From Pomphorhynchus laevis (taxonomy: Eukaryota; Acanthocephala; Palaeacanthocephala; Echinorhynchida; Pomphorhynchidae): DNA of 64,000 nt. Shown here one piece after another: positions 33,097-44,891 of the stretch. The DNA is taken from NCBI GenBank assembly GCA_012934845.2, contig WNNJ02000029.1, positions 62,001 to 126,000 on the forward strand, given 5' to 3'. The position numbers and the translations under genes are program-made. The notes under the pieces are model-generated. The model searched no databases, was not told the origin of the DNA, and worked only from the letters and a program-made list of their open reading frames with translations. The first letter of the stretch is position 1, and each line of letters starts with the position of its first letter.

Positions 33097-34314
33097 ATGT
33101 TTAATTTTTGTATAGCAGGAGATTGCTCTTTGCATAGCACAACAGTTTTGTTAGTAGTATGGTGCTCAGCTACGATCATAATGATCAATGGAATGGTAAC
33201 GATAAAAAATTCCACGGATGAATTTAATTCAAGTTCAATCAAAGATGAGCTTAATGAAACCATTACTAAAGTGAATAACAAAACATATCCCAATCATCAG
33301 GACCATTTGGATCTGGACCAAAAGTACGGGATCAATTTGAACGTCAATGAAAACATTGTCAATAATACAAGTGACATTATTGCAACCAGTTTTGGCATTC
33401 AGTCTGTAACAAACTTTACTAAACTGAACTATTACAATTCCAGCAACACATCCAGAAAAAAAATGACTTCAAATTATCCTGAGTTTAAGTTCGATAATGA
33501 AACTACTGACATTGGATTCTTAGATGCCAAATCTCTATTCGACGATGATATATCTCAGGTAAATAACAGTAATTTTTCGAAAATCATAGAGTCGACCTTT
33601 AAATATGCGGAAGATCAACCCGGTATAATAATTGAATTTGAGTTTAATAACTCACTGAATGTTACAACTGGCACACAGTTACGGTCCCCTAATACGATAA
33701 GCGTAACAAGTGGAACTGAGTTTAGTTTAAATGATGTCGACAATTCAACTTTTAATGATCAGCCAAATCATTCAGATTCCACTACCAGTAAAATTATCAA
33801 ACTGAACAGCAGTAGGCATCTGGATAGCAACTTATTTCCAATGAATACTGCCGTGATTACAACTGAACTCGGCAATAGTGAATTTACCACAGATAATTTC
33901 CAAGAAACCGTGAAAACAACTCTTTCTGTGATTAAAAAGCTCATTAGTTGTCATCTGATAGCATTGAATCGCTCTATTCTTCGTTATCGAAGTTATTTTG
34001 CAAGGATATTATATCTAATGACAAAGCGAATGAACACGCAGTGCTCAAATTGCGTTAGGTACATACAGTCACAGATAAATAAGTCTATTGATATGGTTCA
34101 TAACAACTCGGATGTTGCAAATCAATCGTACCCGAGTTTTCAGAATGATAGCCATTCAAATGCAATAGTGGCACATAATCAGACGGATAATCCTGCAAAG
34201 GCTAGTAGCATCACAACAAGTAGCATCATTGTTGCTACAACTATAATACCAAATAGGAAATGGCCCAAAGTAAAAGAATCCGGCGAAATCGTTTTTGAAA
34301 ACCTTATAGTTTAG
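33097..34314 (+). CDS. Sequon-rich secreted or membrane-anchored protein, family unknown
   Basis: A single uninterrupted frame encodes 405 residues. The ATG at 33097 is chosen over upstream near-cognate codons because a hydrophobic segment follows it directly: STTVLLVVWCSATIIMI at about residues 15-31, a signal peptide or signal anchor. The rest is hydrophilic and rich in Asn, Ser and Thr, with about 22 N-x-S/T sequons, so heavy N-glycosylation is expected if it enters the secretory pathway. There are Cys residues near 288 and in CSNC near 318-321, suggesting limited disulphide bonding. No domain is recognised. An intact 1.2-kb frame in this repeat-filled, AT-rich DNA strongly suggests a real gene. 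A mucin-like coat protein is one guess. Confidence 0.72.
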   Translation: MFNFCIAGDCSLHSTTVLLVVWCSATIIMINGMVTIKNSTDEFNSSSIKDELNETITKVNNKTYPNHQDHLDLDQKYGINLNVNENIVNNTSDIIATSFGIQSVTNFTKLNYYNSSNTSRKKMTSNYPEFKFDNETTDIGFLDAKSLFDDDISQVNNSNFSKIIESTFKYAEDQPGIIIEFEFNNSLNVTTGTQLRSPNTISVTSGTEFSLNDVDNSTFNDQPNHSDSTTSKIIKLNSSRHLDSNLFPMNTAVITTELGNSEFTTDNFQETVKTTLSVIKKLISCHLIALNRSILRYRSYFARILYLMTKRMNTQCSNCVRYIQSQINKSIDMVHNNSDVANQSYPSFQNDSHSNAIVAHNQTDNPAKASSITTSSIIVATTIIPNRKWPKVKESGEIVFENLIV

Positions 34315-34589
34315 ACATATTTTATTTAATTCGTTATCAATATTGTTGTTTAATAAGCTGTTAACTGTTTAATGAATTCTATTTAAAATAATTTTACTTT
34401 AACAACACTTTAGCAGTCTACAAAACCTAAAAACACATCAAAATACATTGCCTCCCACTTAAATCTCGAGTCTTGACAAATAATTCATTTATTGATTAAA
34501 ATTTATGTAATTTACAAAACGTATTGATATCAGAAAATCAAAACTATTCAAAATTAGTATATCCATTAGGGGTATATTAGTATATCCAT
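34315..34589. other. 3' flank of the sequon-rich gene
   Basis: No AATAAA was found close to the stop. Just before the LINE fragment the segment TAGTATATCCATTAGGG occurs twice in tandem, at about 34556 and 34578. Confidence 0.4.
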
Positions 34590-35045
34590 TAGGGCAAAAA
34601 CGTAATTGACTAGCACTCTCGGCCCTCTCCTCCATTTTGACTAATAAACCACTCTCTACATTCACGAGTCGAATAAAATACCTAGGGTTCACGATTACGA
34701 TGAACTGGTCAGCGAAAGCTGACCTGGATAGACTTAAACGTATCCTGAAGAGAGCTAGGTGGGCCCTGAAACGGGCCCAGCATATGTCATTGAATGGGAA
34801 AACCCAGGTGCGCCTCTAGGCACTTGGACTATCTCGGGATTAGTCTTCTTTTCTAAAGACCGCCCCCGAGAGCAAATGCTAAGGTTTCTCAAGCTCCTCG
34901 TCTCTCGTTGACCCAACATAGTCCGCCTCGATTGTACTCTTCGGGCTGGTGAAAGACCCCGGGTGGTTTAGTCGGAGGGCGTTGCGTTGGATTGGCTGGA
35001 AGGCTCAGATCCCACTGGACCTGATGCCATGTAGACAGAAGACTT
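34590..35045 (+). mobile_element. LINE family 1, 3' end fragment
   Basis: It matches 16540-17000 closely. The translation includes KYLGFTITMNWSAKADLDRL and a KRARWALKRAQHMSLNGKT segment, the RT thumb region. The 5' truncation is typical of LINE retroposition. Confidence 0.88.
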
Positions 35046-35594
35046 CAAAAGACTGAATAAGAAGAAATTTCTGACGTTTTCTGTTTTTATTTTAATTGAC
35101 ATTTAGAATTTATTCTCTTGTATATATTTTGTTAAGAAAATCTTTATTATTAATTTTATTGTAAAAACACCTGAACTAAAATATTACAATCCTATCAAAT
35201 TAATTTTATTTCTTATTGATTCTAGCTTTTCATCTAAGTTTTATTGACAATCAGAAAAAATAGTGTTTTAGCGTAAGTTTTAAAATATTTTTTATCGCTG
35301 TTTATTTTCTTTTTCGAATTCTTTTCACGCCAATTTTTGTTGTAAATTTACGATTTTATTCTATAAAGTAGGCAAGTAATTTACCGAAATCTCTCAGTCA
35401 TAAAGAATAAAATTTTTGGTCACAACTTTTTTATTGTTCTGTACAAATTGCAAAAAAATATTTATTTATGAAATCGAAATATCTATTTGATAAATCGAAA
35501 TATCTATAAAATTAAAATATTTATAAGATCTAAATATTTGTTTATGAAATCCATGTAAAAGCTTTGATATTAAAAAATATATACGATTAAGAGC
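35046..35594. other. AT-rich intergenic, no gene seen
   Basis: No feature is recognised between two oppositely oriented fragments of LINE family 1. Confidence 0.5.
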
Positions 35595-36712
35595 TTTGGT
35601 AAGTTTGACAGTGTATGCTTGCCCTATCCTTACCCAGTTGGAACCTATACCTAGAGCTCCAATATTCTTTCGAGAGAGCTAGTCTGGCAGAAGCAGAGAG
35701 GTTGGGAAGACGGATCTTGTATGCTAAGGTCTTGAGTTTTGTCGGAGTGGAACTGTAAATACGACCTTTGTAGGTAGTCGAAAGCATCGCGGTAGCTTGC
35801 GAAGAGAGGTTGGAATTAAATTCGGTTAGACTCTCATAACCTATTCAGGGTAAGCGTTGGATAGCTGCCTGAAAGAAAGCCACTATGATAGGATCAAAAA
35901 GGAATCTCATTCGAAGCAGCGTGTCTTCTTCTATCCGCTAGCGAATCCGGTCATGAGAGGTAAACAGCTGTTGTCGCGACTGCTCCGTACAGTGAGATTT
36001 CAACAACCACCTCTCGTGGGGCAGTAATAATTCGAGGAGTAAATTTGTTGATGTGCAATAAAAGGTGGGGGACGGTGGTTTGTGAATAAGATAACCGTAC
36101 CTGGCTCTGCGGAGTGCTGCAATAATCCAACGACCAGTTATGTCGTTGAAGTCACCAAGTACCATGTCATAACCGCTATCTATAATACTATCCATGAGAT
36201 TATGGTTCTTGTGTTACTTACTTGGACGGATGTAGACATTGGCTAGACTAAGGCGTTTACCGTTCTTACAGAGTGATATAACTAAAACAGGGCTGGACAA
36301 GAATAGTTGAGTAGAAGGGAATATCTTAAGGAGCATTTAACTAACGTTAAAAGCCCTTGAGATGAAGAGGAGTGAGGCGGGGTTATATACGGAGTATAGT
36401 GGGAACAAATGTGCTTAGGGATGAATCGAGTAATGTCCTGGGGGAGATGGATAGACCGCGTCTCCTGAAGGAATATAACATCTGCATCTCTACCAGAAAG
36501 AAGTCTAAGGCAGAAGCATCTCCCGAATTCCACTGAAGGATATTCAGTGAAAAAGGCTCACGAGAACTCTGCATTGTGTTAGGTCAGCTGGTTGGTTGCC
36601 TCATCCCTAGGCAAAGCTATGGGCGGAAAGGTTGCCCTCCTTGCCAATAACTCCGTCCTTCGAGCACTTGCCCACGGCAGTATCTTCATTTCCCATTGAG
36701 GCGCCATCAAAC
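35595..36712 (-). mobile_element. LINE family 1, endonuclease fragment
   Basis: The minus strand gives the junction sequence before ORF2, then MQSSREPFSLNILQWNSGD, DADVIFLQETRSI, DMVLGDFNDITGRW (36195-36150) and a TYKGRIYSSTPTKLKTL segment leading to the RT. It matches 14390-15500. The QET and GDFND motifs are better kept here than in the longer copy. Frames shift at least twice. It lacks the RT and the 3' end, so it is a fragment, not a simple 5'-truncated insertion. Confidence 0.85.
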
Positions 36713-36719
36713 AAAACAA

Positions 36720-37050
36720 TAATAATGCTAAATCAAAATTTAATAATCAAATAATAAAATAAATAATTGTTATAGGATTTTTTATAATTTAAATCAAGTT
36801 AAAATAAAAAATTGAAATTTAAAATAAAGTCATTTTTATGAATTGACTAATAAATAACAGACGTTGTATCAGAATAAGGATTAGAGGTCATCAGGAGGAA
36901 CTGCTATGCTATCTAGTTTCGGCCCTTAACTCCTCTACTCGACATAGCAGCGAGGCCAATACGTTTTAAGGACTATTTCTTCTGATTAAATTTGATTATA
37001 TAGTATCTTATTCTAATACAAAGTATATTATTTATTATCCATCCATAAAA
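36720..37050 (-). repeat. Family D copy 6
   Basis: On the minus strand it reads CTGCTATG...GAGT, A, GAGGAG, ...GGGCC-GAAA, CTAGATAGCATAGCAG, TTCCTC, CTGATGA, CCTC. Helix I is GAGGA/TCCTC; the cleavage triplet would be GUA. The flank ATACTTTGTATTAGAATAAG matches copies 4 and 5. Confidence 0.85.
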
Positions 37051-37104
37051 ATTTTCCTCTAATGATTTTAAATTTATTTTTAATAATCTCTACTTTTTCT
37101 TCAG

Positions 37105-37378
37105 TGTTTCTCCCGTATGGTGGCGGGGTCCGCTACTTTTGAATAACTTTTCCACTTCATGCGGTTTGCGGCGTTTCTCGGTCAGGCCGACGTCTGCTAA
37201 ATCACGGCTTATGGTGTCGATCCAATGCTGCTTTAGTCTTCCTCGGGCGCTTTCCTTCTACTTTGAGGTCGATCCCCATCCTTGGCAATGTGTCTTTATC
37301 AGAGCGGAGAACGTGACCGCACCACCGTAATCGAGTTTCGCGTAACTTGTAGCATATCGGCGCTACACCAAATTTTGC
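37105..37378 (-). mobile_element. RTE-type LINE, C-terminal fragment
   Basis: The minus strand gives KLRETRLRWCGHVLRSDKDT, then DLKVEGKRPR, then after one frameshift a W...TISRDLADVGLTERNAANR block and WKSYSKVADPATIRE. The R-x-x-x-x-R-W-x-G-H-V and ADPA motifs are diagnostic of RTE-clade tails. It is GC-rich relative to its surroundings and 5'-truncated. Confidence 0.8.
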
Positions 37379-37384
37379 CCCGAG

Positions 37385-38460
37385 ATCATTGTTTTTTGAT
37401 AATATTGTGTTGATTTATATTTTACTATTTTATAGTAAAAATAGTAATCTAGTTTAAAATATGTATCTATTAAATTATTTAAATGATTTTGAAGAAAGCC
37501 AATATCATTACATATTGTTGCAATTCTTAAAATTTCATTATTTAATGCATTATATTTTATATTATATGGTATGCATGAATGCTCATGCAAAAATATGTTT
37601 CTTGTAAATTTAAATATGTCATCTTTACGATATAAATTAATAGTAGTTTTAGTTAATGTTAATTTAATGTTCATATCTAGATATACACCTTCTTTATCAT
37701 TAATATTGGTTTTGTTAAGAATAAGGCTTTCTGGATAAATGTGCTCACTAATTGAATAAAAATTATTAGAATTAAATACACATATATCATCAATGTATCG
37801 AAACATATATTTATATTGTTTAGATTTAGTTTTTACACAGTTATGAACAAATTCATATTCTATAAAGCTTAAAAACAAGTCAGCTATAATTGGGCTACTA
37901 TTACCATTCATTGGAACACCTTTTACTTGTCTAAATATAGATGTCCCTACTTTTAAATAATTTTGATTTATCAAAATATTTAAGGATTCTATTAATTCAA
38001 TTTTATCCATATATTTATATTTACTTGATGGTTTAATTTTTGTTAGATAGGCGTTATAATTATTATAACATATATATGTATATCTTTTTCCGAATATAAG
38101 GTTAATTAATTTTACTAACGCTTCTTTAATATCTACTAAATCTAGATTTGTATAAAGCGTACTAAAATCGTACGTATTTATATTCAGAAAATTTATTTCT
38201 CTTTTGTCTGTTCTAAAAATTCTTTTGTAGAATTAATACTGAAATAGTGTTTTATACCAGTATTAATTTCGATTACCTTACAATATTTTTTGAAGTGTGC
38301 TTTAATTACTTTAAGTATTTTATTCATATAGACAGAAAGTGGTTTTAATGTACATTTAAACGCACTACATATGAACCTAGGTTTTATTGGATTTTTATGT
38401 AATTTTGGATTCCAATATAATATAGGTATACTTCTTATTATCTAATTCAACCTTTATACC
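37385..38460 (-). mobile_element. Naiad-like Penelope element, RT core fragment (broken)
   Basis: Translations in order are PILYWNPKLHKNPIKPRFI-type sequence, FSTLYTNLDLVDIKEALVKL, IFRQVKGVPMNGNSSPIIAD, MFRYIDDICVF and VYLDMNIKLTLTKTTINLYR, with the C-terminus running to about 37390. F-S-T-L-Y-T-N and R-Q-x-x-G-x-P-M are characteristic of the Naiad/Chlamys branch of Penelope-like RTs. No GIY-YIG follows it; the endonuclease for this family lies upstream at 44184-44891. The last residues of the open frame come from the flanking RTE fragment. Confidence 0.8.
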
Positions 38461-38499
38461 CTTTTTATCCATAATACGGCCAATAATTCCTGAACCAAG

Positions 38500-39240
38500 C
38501 ATAGTTTGGTTCAGGAATTAGGATTGAAATAAATAAAAATATTTATTAAAATATTTTAAAAATATTTATCTATTATATTATTGAAATGATTTTCTATAAA
38601 GCCAATATCATTACATTTTGTGGAAATTCTTAAAATTTCATTATTTAATGTATTATATTTAATATTATATGATATGCATGAATGATCATGCAAAAATGTT
38701 TAAATCTAAATATGTCATCTTTACGATATAAATAAAAATAGTTTTAATTGATGTTGATTTAATGTTCATGCCTAGATATATACTTTCTTTATCATTTATA
38801 TTGGTTTTATTAAGAAAAATGATACATGGATAAATTTGTTCGCATATGAACCTAGGTTTTATTGGATTTTTATGTAATTTTGTATTCCAATATAATATAG
38901 GTATAGTTTTATTATCTGATTCAATTTTTATACCCTTTTTATCCATTATAGAACAGTGACTTGTAATAATTGTTTCTAAACTCAACTCACTACGTTCATA
39001 TGTTGGATTTACATTTAAATCATTAGAATTAACCTCTTTCATTAGTATATCATAATAAAGCTTTTTGCATATGAAGACAAAGTTATTACTAGCTTTATCA
39101 ATAGTTGTTATTATATAGTTATCTTTTAATTTAGTAAGTTCTGTATAGATATCTTTATTAATTTGATCTTTCCTTTTATAATTGTTTGTTATTTTCATTT
39201 TATTTTTTATTTTATCAAATATATAATTTTTATATAATCT
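38500..39240 (-). mobile_element. Naiad-like element, second copy of the pre-RT region
   Basis: The frame 39198-38686 has NNYKRKDQINKDIYTELTKL, IITTIDKASNNFVFICKKLY and IPILYWNTKLHKNPIKPRFI. D-K-A-x-N-N-F-V-F and the P-x-x-Y-W-x-x-K-x-H-K-N-P motif precede the RT in Naiad elements. The end of the frame jumps to sequence that belongs further downstream in the element, so the copy is internally deleted or recombined. Confidence 0.75.
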
Positions 39241-39539
39241 TTAATTAAGGCCACACAGACATTTAAAAATATTTATATTTAAATTTAATCATAAGAGTGT
39301 TTTGCGCCAAAACATGTCTTGTGTCTTATACAGTTGAGATTTATTAGGATTTGTTAAGATTTATTAAGATTTAAGATTTATACAGTTATGAACAAATTTA
39401 TATTCTACAAAGCTTAAGATTAAGCTTTAAATAACCATTATATAATTTTTATCCATCGGGTTAAAAATTAACCCGCTGGATAAAGCGGGTTAATTTTCGA
39501 ACAGCTGGTTAATTCCTACAATATTCTTACAAATGTTTT

Positions 39540-40080
39540 AAAGTGTGTTTTAATTACTTCAAGTATTTTATTCATCTAAACAGAAAGTGGTTTTAATGTA
39601 CAATTAAAAGCACTACATATAAACCTAGGTTTTATTGGATTTTTATGTAATTTTGGATTCCAATATAATATGGGTATAGTTTTATTATCTTATTCAACCT
39701 TTATACCCTTTTTATCCATTGTAGAACAGTGATTTGTAATAATTGTTTCTAAACTTAAATCACTACGTTCACATGTTGGATTTACATTCAAATCATTAGA
39801 ATTAACCTCGTTCAATAGTATATCATAATAAAGCTTTTTGAATATGAAGACAAAGTTATTACTAGCTTTATCAATAGTTGTTATTATATAGTTATCCATT
39901 AATTTAGTAAGTTCTTTATACATATCTTTATTAATTTTATCTTTCCTTTTATAATTGTTTGTTATTTTACTTTTTCTAATTTTATCTAATATATAAGTTT
40001 TTCAAATGTTTATCTTTGATGTATTTAAGCTTTTACTATAAGCCTACCAAAGTAAGCATTTAAGTCATTATATAACAAAT
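39540..40080 (-). mobile_element. Naiad-like element, third copy of the pre-RT region
   Basis: The frame 39923-39690 repeats IITTIDKASNNFVFIFKKLY and a CERSDLSLETIITNHCS block, about 90% like the 38.5-39.2 kb copy. Between the two lies an AT-rich spacer with a GGGTTAA...TTAACCC palindrome near 39450-39495. These are tandem or nested fragments of one family. Confidence 0.75.
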
Positions 40081-40111
40081 TGTAAATTTAAATTTTATTG
40101 TATGAAAGTTT

Positions 40112-43100
40112 TTTAATGTGGCAAATGCACACAGACTGTGTGCTTACAAGCCCACAAAAGCGAAACAGATAAAAAAGTTAATCGTTTAGTAGCATCGATT
40201 TTAGCTGCTTTTTGAAAAATCGGAGTGAGGATGATGATCGCAGATGATTAGGTAAGGAATTCCAAAGGAGAGGAGCAGCGATATGTAGGGATCGACGGCC
40301 GAAGTTGGCTGAGTGAATAGGTGCGTGTAGCAGAAGAGAATCACAGGAACGTAGGTGAGTAGAAAGATAGCGAGATTCACTTAGAGTTGGCAGATAAAGA
40401 TAAGAAGGAGAATTACAATGGAGAAGGCGATAAGTCAGGCAAAGCAGACGAAAACGAACGCGATGTTCAATACTTAGCCATCCAAGTTTTGATAAATAGG
40501 AAGATATATGATCGAATTTACGAAGTCGAAAAAGGATGTGCACCGCAGTGTTAATGAGGCGTTGAAGAGGTTTAAGGGATGACTTTGAAGTGAAGACGAG
40601 AAGGCTAAGACAGTAATCAATACGTTGGAAAAGAAGGCAGGAGATAAGAGATTTACAAGAACTAAAATCTAGAGAATTTCTGACGAGACGAATATCACGG
40701 AGAAGAATATTTGAAGACCTAGTTTTATCACGAATGAAGGGATCGAGATGCAGGTTATTGTCGAAGTGAATACCTAGAAATACTAGTTTATCTACAGCAG
40801 GAATAATTGTGGTCTGAAGATACAGAGATGGAGGAATAACAGAAACAATGGAGGATAAAATCCATAACACTTTAGATTTGGTAGGATTTAGGGACATGCG
40901 CAAAGAAATTAGATGTTCTGATAGAGCACGAAGACAATTAGATGCGGATACGAAAAGTTGGCTTAGGGAATGAGGAGACGAATGAGAATACAGAAGTATA
41001 TAATCAGCGTACTGCATTACCCTGAAGCAGAATTTAATAGTTATACAAGATAAATCTCCAAGAAGAAGCGTAAATAGAATAGGGCCAAGTACAGAACCTT
41101 GAGGTACACCACAAGAGAGAGAAGATAGAGGAGAACACATTGAATTAGAATGGACGGAAAATGATCGATCGGAGAGATACGAAGAGAACCAAGCCAAGGT
41201 GGACGAAGAGAAACCATAGTGATAGCGAAGTCGAAAAAGAAGGATTTTGTGATCGACAATGTCGAATGCAGATGAAAGATCGAGCGATATTACCACACTA
41301 CACAGTCCTTTGTCACGAACGGAGAGCAGATCAGAAAACACTTTATGACATGCTAGTTCGGTGGAATGATTGGAGCGGAAAGCAGATTGAAGAGAAGGGT
41401 AGAGCTGCGATGAAGAGAGATACTTGTTTATCTGATCTAAGACAAGGTGTTCAAGAATTTTAGATAAGGTTGGTAGAATTGATATTGGGCGATAAGATGA
41501 AGGAAGAGATGGGTCAAGAGAGGGCTTTTTAAGTAGGGGACGAACAATGGACGTTTCTAAAGAACAGGAAATATTCCATTCACTATTGACGAGTTAAAGA
41601 GGCTGGTAAGGAAAGGTGTGAAGTCTGTTGACAACAATTTGAGAATTCGAGTAGGGATGGAATCGGCAGGAGAGGACTTACAAGTTAACGAAATAAGAAG
41701 GCAAGATACCTCATCTTCAGATACCGCAAGTAGATAAAAGAGCTCAGGGATACGAACAGACGAGATACAATAAGTTTGTGGAAGGACGATGATCGAATCG
41801 ATTAGAGAAACAGTTTTTGAAATTAGGTAATCGGAGAATTGAAAAGGATCAAGAGTGGATGTGACAGAGGAACGAGAAAGTAGAGAATTAAGAGTTTTCC
41901 ATTTAGTTCGAGAGTCATTAGCGGAAGCCAGTTTGCTTCGCCAAAAACTATGTGCCTTAGAACGCAGAAGTTGCCTATGCGAACGACGAAGAGCAAAGAA
42001 TTGGTTACGATAAAATGGTGAATCAAGTTCTGAAGATAGTCTGAGATAACGATGATAAGTTCTGAAAGAACGACGCAGGAGGCGTTTTGAAGTCACACAC
42101 TCAGAGTCGAACCATGTTGCAAGATTTTGCCGTGATTGAACAAAAGTTTTAAAATGAAGAATTTCATCGAGAATAGAGCAAAATACATTGTCAAAGAGGG
42201 TACATAAGTAATTAGGGGATTGGTAGATAGAAGAAGGATACATTAACGGAGAGCGGTTAATATGAGAGCGAAGAAGGGAAAAGTTGAGGAATTTCCAAGA
42301 AGGACACGAGATAATTTTCGAAGGAACATTGTTTTTTAACAAAGGGAGAGAACATGTAACAAGGAAGTGGTCGGATAAAGCAGGATCAGATATGCACAAT
42401 GAAGAAGACAAGGCAAGACGCGTAGGTAAGGCAACAATATCGAGGGTACCGCCAAGAATATGGGTAGCAGAAGAATAATGAGGAGACATGATTTGAAAAT
42501 CATGATCGTTAAATGTAAAAATCGTCTTTAGGGTATTGGAATCACGAGGACGGTCTAAGCGAACATTTATATCACCTAGTACAACGCAAGGTAAACCGGA
42601 GAGGAAGATGAAAGAAAGTAAGTTTGACAGTTCACAGAAAAAAGAGTCAGACGGATGACATGATCCAGGCCGATAGAATAAGTAGATATTGAGAAATAAC
42701 GAGCCGGCTTTTACACGGAACCCAAGTAGTTCGAAAGTGAGAGGAACAAATGGCAACGGTAATGATTGCAATGGAGACCAATGGTGAGAGAAAGCTATAA
42801 AACCACCGTGGTTAATTGATCGATTTGAACTAATAGGTCGTTGCCGAGCCTTATCGACCACAGAGAGATTTAAAGAGCGGAGGCGTTTAAGAGAGTAATC
42901 ATTCTGATCAACGTGCCAAGATTCGGTTAAACACAAAACATCCAAAGATTTATGAAGGAAAAGATCATATACTGAATCAACCTTGTTACTAAGAGAGCGG
43001 ATATTTAAAACGGCTAATTTCCAGGAAGATTTGGCGAGCAGTGGAGTAGAATCAATTAGAGGATACCCCGGATGATTTACTTGAAGTTTTGCTGGAGGAT

Positions 43101-43130
43101 TTACATTTAAATCATTTTCAATCGTTGGTC
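40112..43130 (-). mobile_element. L2-type LINE, nearly full length, inserted in the Naiad-like element
   Basis: The endonuclease frame (42945-41557) starts MDVLCLTESWH and contains CVVLGDINVRLDRP, LDIVALP and LSDHFLVTCSLPL, the catalytic blocks of apurinic-type endonucleases. The RT frame (about 41555-40178) has SYRPISILPTLSKILE, FRSNHSTE, SLDLSSAFDIVDH, GVPQGSVLGP and MQYADYILLY. One frameshift near 41558 separates the two. The RT catalytic YADD is YADY, which would abolish polymerisation. The 3' end (40140-40112 on the minus strand) is a hairpin GCACACA-GTC-TGTGTGC before ATTTGCCACATT. The few defects suggest a fairly recent insertion. Confidence 0.9.
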
Positions 43131-43959
43131 ATATATTGGCTGGGTTAGAAAGATTGTTGTTGCCTGTAGACGAAACTTCGCCGAGTACAATTTATTGTTA
43201 TTATTTAATCTATATTTATAAGCGGATCCCGCCAAACGGGATAAACGCTAAGAAGATTTAATCTTATTTATACCCTTTTGATAGCATTTTCCTTAATTCA
43301 CTGTTTTCGATTAATTCTAGATTATGAGTATCTAGAATTAATTAATTCTAGATAATTAATTAATTATCTAATTAATAAGTATCTCTAATTTAATGTTCAT
43401 TTAGTTTATCAAAATTAAGACTTGCAATTGCATTCATATAATCGTTACATATAGATTTCAATTCTTCATTCTACATATTGATTTCAATTCTTTATTATAA
43501 TTACAAATTTTTCGTCTTAATGGCGGTAACAACTTGTACCTTATTTTAGGAATATATATTTACTTAAATCTGATCCTTTTATTTCTTATCGTGAATTCTT
43601 ATCACTGACAGTGAATTCAGAGAATTCACTGTCAGTATTAAGACGAATAGCTTAGCTGCAATCAACAAAATCAACAACAAAAACATAGATAGTATGCGTT
43701 TTGACACGGAAGATTAGTTTTGTCCTTTGCCGTGCGGCAGCCTTATGCCTTCGCGGTTTTCGGTAGTCGCGTGGTAGGCCAACGTCTAATGAAACGTCGG
43801 CATACACAACTCATACTTTCAATCCATGTGGAGCGAAGAGTTTTTATACCGATGCAGAAGTATAACATGCGCAGATAATCCATAGGATTAATCATATATT
43901 GGATGAAGAAAACAGTTTGTGTTTTATTAAATAATAAATAAAATTATTTAAAAAATATT
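43131..43959 (-). mobile_element. Naiad-like duplicate (43250-43590) plus unassigned GC-richer island
   Basis: The stretch 43250-43590 repeats 43960-44140 (LPPLG..., C-x-x-C..., ...LSKGYK coding remnant). At 43604-43636, CTGACAGTGAATTC and GAATTCACTGTCAG form a 14-bp palindrome. The segment 43700-43860 is GC-richer and has short frames on both strands, but nothing identifies it. Confidence 0.5.
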
Positions 43960-44891
43960 TATATCCTTTTGATAGCATTTTCCTTAATTCATTATTTTCA
44001 ATTAATTCTAGATTATGAATATCTAGAATTAATTATTTCTTTACAATAATTACAATTTTTTCGTCCTAATGGCGGTAACAACTTATATCTTACTTTAGGA
44101 ATATATTTACTTAAATCTGTTCCGATTATTTCTTTACTTTTAGAATGATTCAAAAGTCTACCTATATTTAAGTTATCTATACATTAATTAATGAATTTTA
44201 TGGTCAGTGTATATTTTTTATTGTTATTATTAACATTTATTGTCCGATTATAGTATTGTATATTACAATAACTGTCTATTATACAATTTAACCGATCATA
44301 AACGTTAATTAATCTTTGATTTATTGAACAAATGATATCTTTAGAAAAACTTCTTATATTTACATAAAGATCTTTTAGTTTATTATTAATAATTTTATCG
44401 CCATGACTTCTTGGCTTGCGTTTAACCGGATTATTATAATATAGTTGTTTATTATGTACTATACTACTTCTGCCAATTCTTTGTACCACGTCATTCAATC
44501 CTAATGGGTACATGGAATTAAGAGTTATAATCCAAACATATTCTCTTTCAAATTGATTTTGATTTAATATTGCCTTATTTTCTTCAATATGTTCTAAAAT
44601 AAATAATTTACAATATCCTATATCATGTCCTATTAATCTCATATGTATATGAAATATAGTTTGACTATTATGCTGTATATTATATATATGTTGCCTAAAC
44701 CTAGTTTTTAACATTTGATATGTTTTTCCTATATATTGCAATCCACATGTACATTGTATTAGATACACTACACCTGCGGTATTGCAGTTACAATTATTAT
44801 TAATATTTAATGAAAAACATTTGTTTGTTGTATTACTCACAAAGCAATTATTATTTATAACATCACAAACTATAAAAAATTTTTGTAACAT
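43960..44891 (-). mobile_element. Naiad-like Penelope element, N-terminal GIY-YIG domain
   Basis: The frame 44891-44184 (235 residues) has CNCNTAGVVYLIQCTCGLQY then IGKT at about residues 34-55, the GIY and YIG strands, with R67-x-x-x-H nearby, then EREYVWIITLNSMYPLGLND at about residues 113-132. The block further downstream (44160-43960) gives KLLPPLGRKNCNYCKEI and LIENNELRKMLSKGYK. Endonuclease before RT, the C-x-x-C block and L-x-x-M-L-S-K-G are features of the permuted Naiad/Chlamys PLE branch. The frame is intact over the nuclease, but the element is broken as a whole. Confidence 0.8.

Noticed and set aside
41161-41463. Plus-strand frame of 100 residues
   Set aside because: It is a shadow of the L2-type LINE RT on the minus strand.
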